From assembly GCF_963678635.1 (NCBI RefSeq), contig NC_087065.1, forward strand, positions 76,547,786 through 76,611,785: a DNA stretch of 64,000 nucleotides, written 5' to 3'. Numbering within the stretch: position 1 is the stretch's first letter; every line of letters begins with the position of its first letter. Under the pieces are notes generated by a model. The model was not told the DNA's origin and did no database searches. It worked only from the letters and a program-made list of their open reading frames with translations. Below, one piece after another: positions 62,501 to 64,000 of this stretch. Position numbers and translations under genes: made by a program. This DNA is from Symsagittifera roscoffensis. Its lineage: Eukaryota > Xenacoelomorpha > Acoela > Convolutidae.

Positions 62501-62765
62501 TTTTAAAAATCCATTAAATTGAAGCAAAAATCAGTTTATTTATTATTTCATTACTGTTTGTTGGTGATGTAATTTTGTTTTAAGCGACTGTTGTTTTTGC
62601 GTGTAGGAGCGTCCAGACCATGCGAAGTGTTCGATCAACATGGGGCTGGCCATGATCCAGGCCATACACCAGTTTGACATAGACAGACAGCAGAGTGTGC
62701 AGATGAGGGTGGGCGTGCATACTGGCAAAGTGATCTGCGGAGTTGTTGGAGTCAGAAGACACAAA
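41593..62765 (+). CDS. Transmembrane adenylate cyclase, ADCY9-like, 3' part beyond the window
   Basis: Makes cAMP from ATP at the plasma membrane. Exons 41593-41654 (inferred), 56041-56400, 56676-56947, 57795-57963, 58464-58704, 59764-59988 and 62607-62765 keep phase throughout and give 496 residues, the N-terminal half. Order: an acidic, low-complexity cytosolic N-terminus; six hydrophobic segments (about residues 143-320); a helical linker (ERETVEMKNLIYSVMPKVVA); then the C1a catalytic domain with FADIVGF (metal Asp near 389) and LGDCYYCVSGCP (second Asp near 433), ending at MRVGVHTGKVICGVVGVRRH. ADCY9 is the closest family by recall of the linker and the DHAxCxINMGLxMIxAI stretch. The first exon is assigned because its ATG opens a frame with a strong AAG/GTAAGA donor whose phase fits 56041; this leaves a 14.4-kb first intron containing the BEL element. 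The second membrane cassette and C2 domain are off the right edge. Confidence 0.9.
42296..42772 (-). repeat. 3' LTR of the BEL/Pao element
   Basis: 477 bp; matches 51465-51941 at a fixed offset of 9169 with no difference seen. The last codons of gag-pol extend 19 bp into it. It contains a tRNA-like stretch at 42625-42695. Confidence 0.97.
42625..42695 (-). promoter_or_regulatory. tRNA-like segment with A and B boxes inside the LTR
   Basis: On the minus strand the LTR contains TGGCCGAGCGGC (42688-42677, an A box) and GGTTCGAGTCC (42645-42635, a perfect B box) at tRNA-like spacing. A CCGG-TCAA-CCGG arm precedes the B box where class II (Leu/Ser) tRNAs have a long variable arm. Acceptor-stem pairing is poor (about 4 of 7), so it is tRNA-like and not a functional tRNA. 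The same stretch is in the other LTR at 51794-51864. Confidence 0.7.
42754..49443 (-). CDS. BEL/Pao Gag-Pol polyprotein, intact, 2229 aa
   Basis: The first ATG is at 49443, a few codons inside a slightly longer open frame. Domains by approximate residue: N-terminal Gag helices; a charged coiled coil (185-250) and a long Pro/Ser/Asn-rich region; a DUF1759-type Gag domain from about 590 (LPEWKLAQFDGNPLNWHEWF); Cys/His zinc knuckles (810-870); an aspartic protease with LCDSASTHSW (about 940), where DSA replaces the commoner DSG; reverse transcriptase with SADIEGMF and FYMDDYLDS (about 1355); RNase H (FGDSSQD about 1536, WTDSTTV about 1612, SGDNPADTGTRG); an HHCC zinc finger (1858-1904); the integrase core with GVDYFG, SDNGTNF and GGSWERL as the D,D,E triad (1927, 1990, 2037); and a DUF5641-like C-terminus. 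All catalytic residues are present apart from the altered protease Gly. It ends 19 bp inside the 3' LTR. Confidence 0.96.
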   Translation of the reverse strand: MDEKFQSKIRKLFETRLNLENELLKGHSLLLEYIENNSRTTKIDNAVYKCKIALEKAVDVNEQLIRLAGKTENPEKIIAQQDLWLKKVTEMNDKVMHEAQSYKMSLEPSSFPAAGITGSKGSLQQTRSETSSRSHKTSDSAARVSENRSKVSNKSKDSRKLDSHKSDKSASTRHTSTVRTMSSSEKRHELALVKRRHEELERQYQVSLRLKEQENRLKFEQSQLELEQLAENHKKQLIEMELKAFELEDSSSEVSEKVAESNVTGVSQPISKVATDRTNDWVDSVSSQAPPDVASAPGLQAFTHVPISSGATTSALLAHAIHTSNSHNHEHTALSDPGIHSYGHRAMPQFGSASRLPLQASVSFPASVPFPVNNMHSSAHVSPPSAIPLQTMSSNITNGSFAIAQPESLPVPMLPAQPGSGFVSLSPAFAGGGFSSSGVNPTPVFFSAPNCHAEPVQTQHNLPFVPHTVSPSINDYYTSDANLWRLAATTPIVTPAQCCNAGNIFSNVTTIVPSCNTAVPYTSGGTVYFNTPPVHPQHVPYFVNQTNTGYQPVNEDYAPSPAYSNQGCSSDRPLSARELAELLMHSRKDHLPEWKLAQFDGNPLNWHEWFGQFKSTVDSAVLTDDTKLTYLKTLVTGKAKTAIAEFSYSGVMYKDALATLQRKFGQPHAIVGAHLDKLNTFPPLKMHNSENVISFSSAISGLVAVFKSLSFNDDLKSVNLLNQAVSKLPPNLKEAWSMHTVRHNWQRPTLLDFNNWLKEKAEGHERLRLLSSKAKNEEPVKPKTTKVFAANSQVTSKAQDKSQDKSKFPPCVLCKGSHALWNCAVFKEKNATQRAKYVAEQKLCFACLNGNHSFRQCSRAKKCPKPECDSTHNVLLHGAERIFPRKENSNVSNKAGINKSKENTNTSTHAAVSDVLDIESSKGLLPIATLGVSSDVTSLLTLVLCDSASTHSWVSSSLVNRLGLVGEPVNLSISGFNSTTVVETQRVKFTVSSEPNNSDFVFSLCAYVKDNIRIGSELINIADLQNKYPQLAPIKPIQYTYEDVEVIIGQDYYHAVRPIEFILGDDKNSPCSVRLPIGWVLSGPLPPSGNSTSSCFKCVVEDSSLTDQIKSWYELESYGAFKQVDARSAADKHALSILNSETVHNGERYVVPMLWIDSNVSLPNNYYSSLAPFKSLERRLSKDPELRERYAETIREDIRKGYVVTVEPHDPRKRSDREWYLPHHPVVNPNKPGKVRRVLNGASKFHGTSLNKSLLVGPDLLQNLIFVLLRFRQHKYAVSADIEGMFLQVGVLARDQISLRFLWREDTTSDVVVHQYTRHIFGARDSPTCANFALQKTATDNMSTYPEAASVVNEKFYMDDYLDSFENVTQAIKTSRDLVSLLKLGGFNLTKFVSNADEITSAMNPEESESSSSPIKEICNGAEQSSHVLGLKWDHVKDTLVVSRGVDRPLDKAITQRTVLSFVSSVFDPVGLVAPYTVRARLLLKDIWKISGQSWDDELPEDIRDKFLEWHSGLHLLGQLTIPRCYFTEPVDQIELHMFGDSSQDVFCAVGFLRARLASSHKTQISFIFGKARVAPMKALSIPKLELQAALLATRLKDDILTALTVSINHVFMWTDSTTVLQWLNSTEKLPVFVANRVGEILESTTIDEWHHVLSGDNPADTGTRGIYSEALKDSSWVIGPSILRTTDWPFLPDERVINKIRLKGPSCDVDNCLETSSSFVTDVTSIKHPEHGFNWERFSSFTRYKRVVAFMLRVLPSHKHFRGKDLRITDPTELDIAESKLIHLAQMESFPVELKTLTAGKPIKNSSKIATYSPFIGPAGIIRSTGRIVRLVDTEFDTKHPIILDARHTLVRLLARSLHHKHFHQGLDYMRSVLNMKFAILGLRRLLRSVENQCVTCRKRKASTIQPIMSDLPVERLGYKQPPFNHTGVDYFGPLYVPVRRSTEKRWGFLFTCLTTRAVHLEIVPSLDTSSCVMGIERFVARRGTPSTIWSDNGTNFVGAEKELLACIKSWNGMAPTIFAHKGVTWKFNPPGAPHHGGSWERLVQSVKRVLYDILGSRRVTEEVLGTTLCLVEQALNSRPITPVSTDSRELEALTPNHFLLGQHATSFPSLLPGEHFDHKKRYVRAQSYANAIWSRWLREYVPSLNKRVKWHTHSDFTLKTGDLVWVIEPDSPRGYYPLARIVKLNYGQDGCARSALVRTATREVTRPTVKLAPVLPSSGGEDVAMQM
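42773..42783 (-). promoter_or_regulatory. Polypurine tract of the BEL/Pao element
   Basis: GGGGGGGAGGA on the minus strand directly abuts the 3' LTR. It primes plus-strand DNA synthesis in LTR elements. It lies inside the end of the gag-pol frame. Confidence 0.85.
49537..50181 (-). CDS. Accessory ORF of the BEL/Pao element, SGNH-hydrolase-like, 214 aa
   Basis: This ORF lies between the leader and gag-pol and reads the same way; its stop is about 90 nt upstream of the gag-pol ATG. The first ATG (50181) begins directly at a block resembling the SGNH/GDSL nucleophile motif (MVFILGASSLDHAL, Ser 8 or 9). It continues with DLVIWHDAINNSIS (61-74), like the block with the conserved Gly/Asn of that fold, and ICAIVYCRR (100-108), a plausible buried strand. 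The C-terminal third is very basic (KTRKKRNRLPLKARKAIRNR), suggesting nucleic-acid binding. I see no clear DxxH catalytic pair, so activity is doubtful. An upstream GTG would extend it to 50274. Standard BEL/Pao elements do not need such a protein. Family assignment is tentative; that it is a real coding frame is likely given its length and intactness. Confidence 0.65.
   Translation of the reverse strand: MVFILGASSLDHALRKLPAPSQKRVKDTCFTKPGLSLNFNARDSQKTIQYYLHHYLSHRNDLVIWHDAINNSISRHRSNNNRKLSSEQLVNLLLRYRTNICAIVYCRRNGTEDIEESLGSTGILVLNVVKDFISKRKAKDQVLIEKYKELHQPPSLELKTLLLLRRYSANLNILKTRKKRNRLPLKARKAIRNRLQVEALRRQVPPSCKLMLIY
50240..50519 (-). promoter_or_regulatory. Two tandem stem-loops in the BEL/Pao leader
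   Basis: Stem-loop 1 (50240-50318) and stem-loop 2 (50441-50519) are exactly 201 bp apart. Their loops are nearly the same (CCAACAACACAC, AAACCTGAGGATGA), while their stems differ but still pair: ATTAAGT with ACTTAAT in the first, ATCAGGCAAATT with AATTTGCCTGAT in the second. They sit 59 nt upstream of the accessory ORF ATG in the element's sense. Confidence 0.7.
50998..51317 (-). repeat. 21-bp minisatellite with an 84-bp higher-order repeat in the BEL/Pao leader
   Basis: About 15 copies of a 21-bp unit of the form GACACTCTGCAATCCGCAACA. A variant beginning ATGCT recurs at 51104, 51188 and 51272, so four units form an 84-bp higher-order unit. Because 21 is divisible by three, several frames on both strands stay open. 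The minus-strand frame (51462-50866) is Cys-rich but has no ATG, so I do not call a gene. Confidence 0.92.
51444..51461 (-). promoter_or_regulatory. Primer-binding site of the BEL/Pao element
   Basis: Three bases inside the 5' LTR the minus strand reads TGGCGCCCCACAAGGGAC, complementary to a tRNA 3' end finishing GGGCGCCA. It resembles lysine-tRNA-type primer sites; the exact tRNA is inferred. Confidence 0.75.
51465..51941 (-). repeat. 5' LTR of the BEL/Pao element
   Basis: Identical partner of the LTR at 42296. In element orientation it starts TGTTGCAATG and ends GAGCGCACA. It should carry the Pol II promoter; I could not assign a TATA box confidently. Confidence 0.97.
54260..54577 (+). repeat. 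Hairpin-tailed composite repeat in adenylate cyclase intron 1
   Basis: Module end at 54290-54348 (CAGTTCTCTGCTTTTTTGTG, GCTAGTGTTTG), tRNA-like segment at 54360-54425 (CTGGCGCAAATTCCCGGACG, GGTTCCGGGACC) and a degenerate tail at 54530-54570 (GTTTGTGTAGTGCAGCGTCGCC). Same module order as 7030-7376. Confidence 0.5.
55443..55560 (+). repeat. Family 2 repeat head with a perfect palindrome
   Basis: CCCTTGCGATACGCAAGGG at 55446-55464 forms a perfect stem with loop ATA. It is followed by TTTTTTTCCCGTAAATTACT and ACAGAATGGTCAAAATTA, the blocks seen at 430, 10270 and 29120. It shows the complete head hairpin that the other copies carry only in degraded form. Confidence 0.65.
58960..59250. repeat. Dispersed repeat in an adenylate cyclase intron
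   Basis: Shares AATGTTGACCAAGTCGCG and GCGCGCGCTAGACTTCAAA with 22190-22250. It ends in a GC-rich stretch (GCGTTCGCCTCTTCCCCTCC). Likely non-autonomous DNA element; ends not determined. Confidence 0.4.
60330..61800 (+). repeat. Degenerate tandem satellite, about 9 units of roughly 165 bp
   Basis: Units begin near 60338, 60506, 60683, 60855, 61015, 61190, 61350, 61525 and 61725. Each repeats the order CTGTAGTTGG, GAGTACTCTCAGG, GGGTTGCAAATCTTGCCTCC, GACTGCTCAAATC, TTCGAGATATGACGTTTTTT, then an A/T-rich spacer. Divergence between units is high, so the array is old. A small 17-bp repeat (AAAAAATTGTGATTTTT) is nested at about 61125-61180. It fills most of the intron between the last two visible cyclase exons. 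Confidence 0.85.
61828..62060 (+). repeat. Candidate tRNA-derived SINE in an adenylate cyclase intron
   Basis: A B-box-like GGATGTTCGAGGCCC at 61904-61918 follows GGTGATTTGG and a CTCCACCTCTCAATCGAAAG stem region. A GC-richer body then runs to about 62060 (GAGGCAACATTACCC, GGTTCTCCGTGATGAGCTG). It stands out from the AT-rich surroundings. The A box is weak. No second copy is present here, so the family is inferred from structure only. Confidence 0.4.
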
Positions 62766-62984
62766 GTAAGTCAAGTCACAGAGACACAGCAATCATGGGA
62801 TAATAAGCAACGAACTGCTGGAACAGACAAGTAAGGCAAAAAAGGAATCGAATTTGGAAAAACATTTGCCTGCAACCGACCCAGTTTCAGGTGACCTTGA
62901 GGCAAAAGTTTTTTGTGAACAATTGGTGTTTGCATGCCAATTTTTTAGAATAGGATATATGCTTAATTGTACACTATTGATAGC

Positions 62985-63560
62985 AAGTGTCTTAACGCAC
63001 GCGCAGCGTTGTGTGATTGTACGATGCTACTTTTTCCCCAAGCTAAGTCGCAAATAAAAGTTCTTCTTTTGGTGGCACTTTTGCCAATGTCAAAGTGCTA
63101 AACGGGGAAATTTTGAGGCTGAAGGCAGCATTAGCATGATAATACCATGTGCTTTGACATTTGATTAGTAGTAAGTAAACACAGTTGGGTAGTAAGTTAA
63201 CGCATTTTTTTTAATTCATCGAATGAACCGAAAAAAGTTGTTTGTTTCATATAACAGTATAAAAATGAAGACTCGATATCAGAAACTTTCAATCTTAACA
63301 TATTTCGAGAGTTTTTGAAATACACAATTTATACACAGTTTGGCTTTATACGTTATATTTTTTCTACATCAAAAATATTGTGGTTGCATTTAGCTTATTA
63401 CATTCCTAATTATTGCATACAAATTTTGTTTTTGTGAAATTTGAGATTCAGTGTTGCACCTTGTCTTTGTTTCTTTAAGCGTCAGTGGCACAATTGTGTA
63501 GGGAAGCCAACTGGAAAACTTGAATGTCCGAGGAAAGAGGATTAATTCCTGTAGAGGTAT
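62985..63560 (+). repeat. AT-rich module and body of the composite repeat, past the last visible cyclase exon
   Basis: GTGTGATTGTACGATGC and CTAAGTCGCAAATAAAAG, TTTGGTGGCACTTTTGCC, CCATGTGCTTTGAC and a long body (ACTCGATATCAGAAA) parallel 13825-14230. A degraded tRNA-like scrap follows at 63480-63530. No hairpin tail is evident before the window end, and 63561-64000 shows nothing further. Confidence 0.5.
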
Positions 63561-64000
63561 TTTTTTCAGAACTCCTTAGTTTTTTTTTACCGTTTTACAG
63601 TTACTGCTAGGCGTTGGTTCGCTTCTGACTATAAGGTACTACACTTTTTTCCTGTAAAATACTTTTTTAATAGTCACTGAACGTAGTGAAAGATTTTTTT
63701 TGTGTTTGTTTTCCACGATAAGTATTAAAATGCTCGAATAACTACAGATGTGCATTCGCATTCATACTTAATAGTGCATTTAAAATGCACCAAGGTATAT
63801 ATGTACTTTTGAGTTGAATTGAAATTTATCTGCTCTCTGAATAAAACGTGAAATTGGCGCGAAAAAACGTGATTTTTTATATTTCCCAGCGGAATCAAAA
63901 CTTTATTTATTGATCCAGTTTTCTCTAATTGGGTCAATTGTATCAACAAAAGGTCAATCAAGAAATCTTCTTGAAATTTAAAGAGCAATAAGGCCATTTT

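Noticed and set aside
1-64000. CRISPR array, prophage or bacterial operon
   Set aside because: The window is spliced eukaryotic DNA; the only regular short array is the 21-bp minisatellite, which has no spacers.

Overview
The window reads as nuclear DNA of a metazoan. Genes are split by many GT-AG introns, exons are near 50% GC in AT-rich, T-rich introns, and the gene set (Ku70, paired 4CL/luciferase-like ligases, a membrane adenylate cyclase closest to ADCY9, BEL/Pao and CR1/Jockey-like retroelements, a hAT-type MITE) is that of an invertebrate. I cannot name the phylum from sequence alone.

Layout. (1) 1-12388, plus strand: the Ku70 (XRCC6) gene from within its N-terminal domain to the stop, 8 visible exons. 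Intron 7 carries a 1460-bp tandem duplication that copies most of exon 7. (2) 13129-21063 and 21612-27423, plus strand: two tandem adenylate-forming enzymes, 7 exons each, 559 and 558 residues. Only half of their introns are shared, and their last exons have been homogenised. (3) 27424-32280: gene-poor, with a 329-bp hAT-type MITE and a long non-coding repeat. (4) 32281 to about 36345, minus strand: a decayed two-ORF LINE. (5) 36346-41592: no convincing gene; one reverse-transcriptase relic. (6) 41593-62765 and beyond, plus strand: adenylate cyclase, with a likely first coding exon at 41593, the six-transmembrane cassette at 56676-58704 and the first catalytic domain at 58464-62765; the rest lies past the right edge. 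Its first intron holds a complete, young BEL/Pao element (42296-51941) in antisense, with identical LTRs and a 5-bp target duplication.

The host genes are not an operon or a pathway: DNA end joining, acyl-CoA or luciferin-type ligation and cAMP signalling are unrelated. The introns are full of modular non-coding repeats. One family combines an AT-rich module, a tRNA-like segment and a 3' hairpin tail (GCGAAGCACAGCTTCGC and variants); every copy I found has the same orientation.

The most unusual items are the BEL element's extra ORF, its tRNA-like LTR segment and its repeat-rich, structured leader; the local gene conversion and intron turnover between the ligase paralogues; and the in-frame duplicated exon in Ku70. 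Splice sites were chosen by eye from reading frame, phase and family conservation, with no transcript support.
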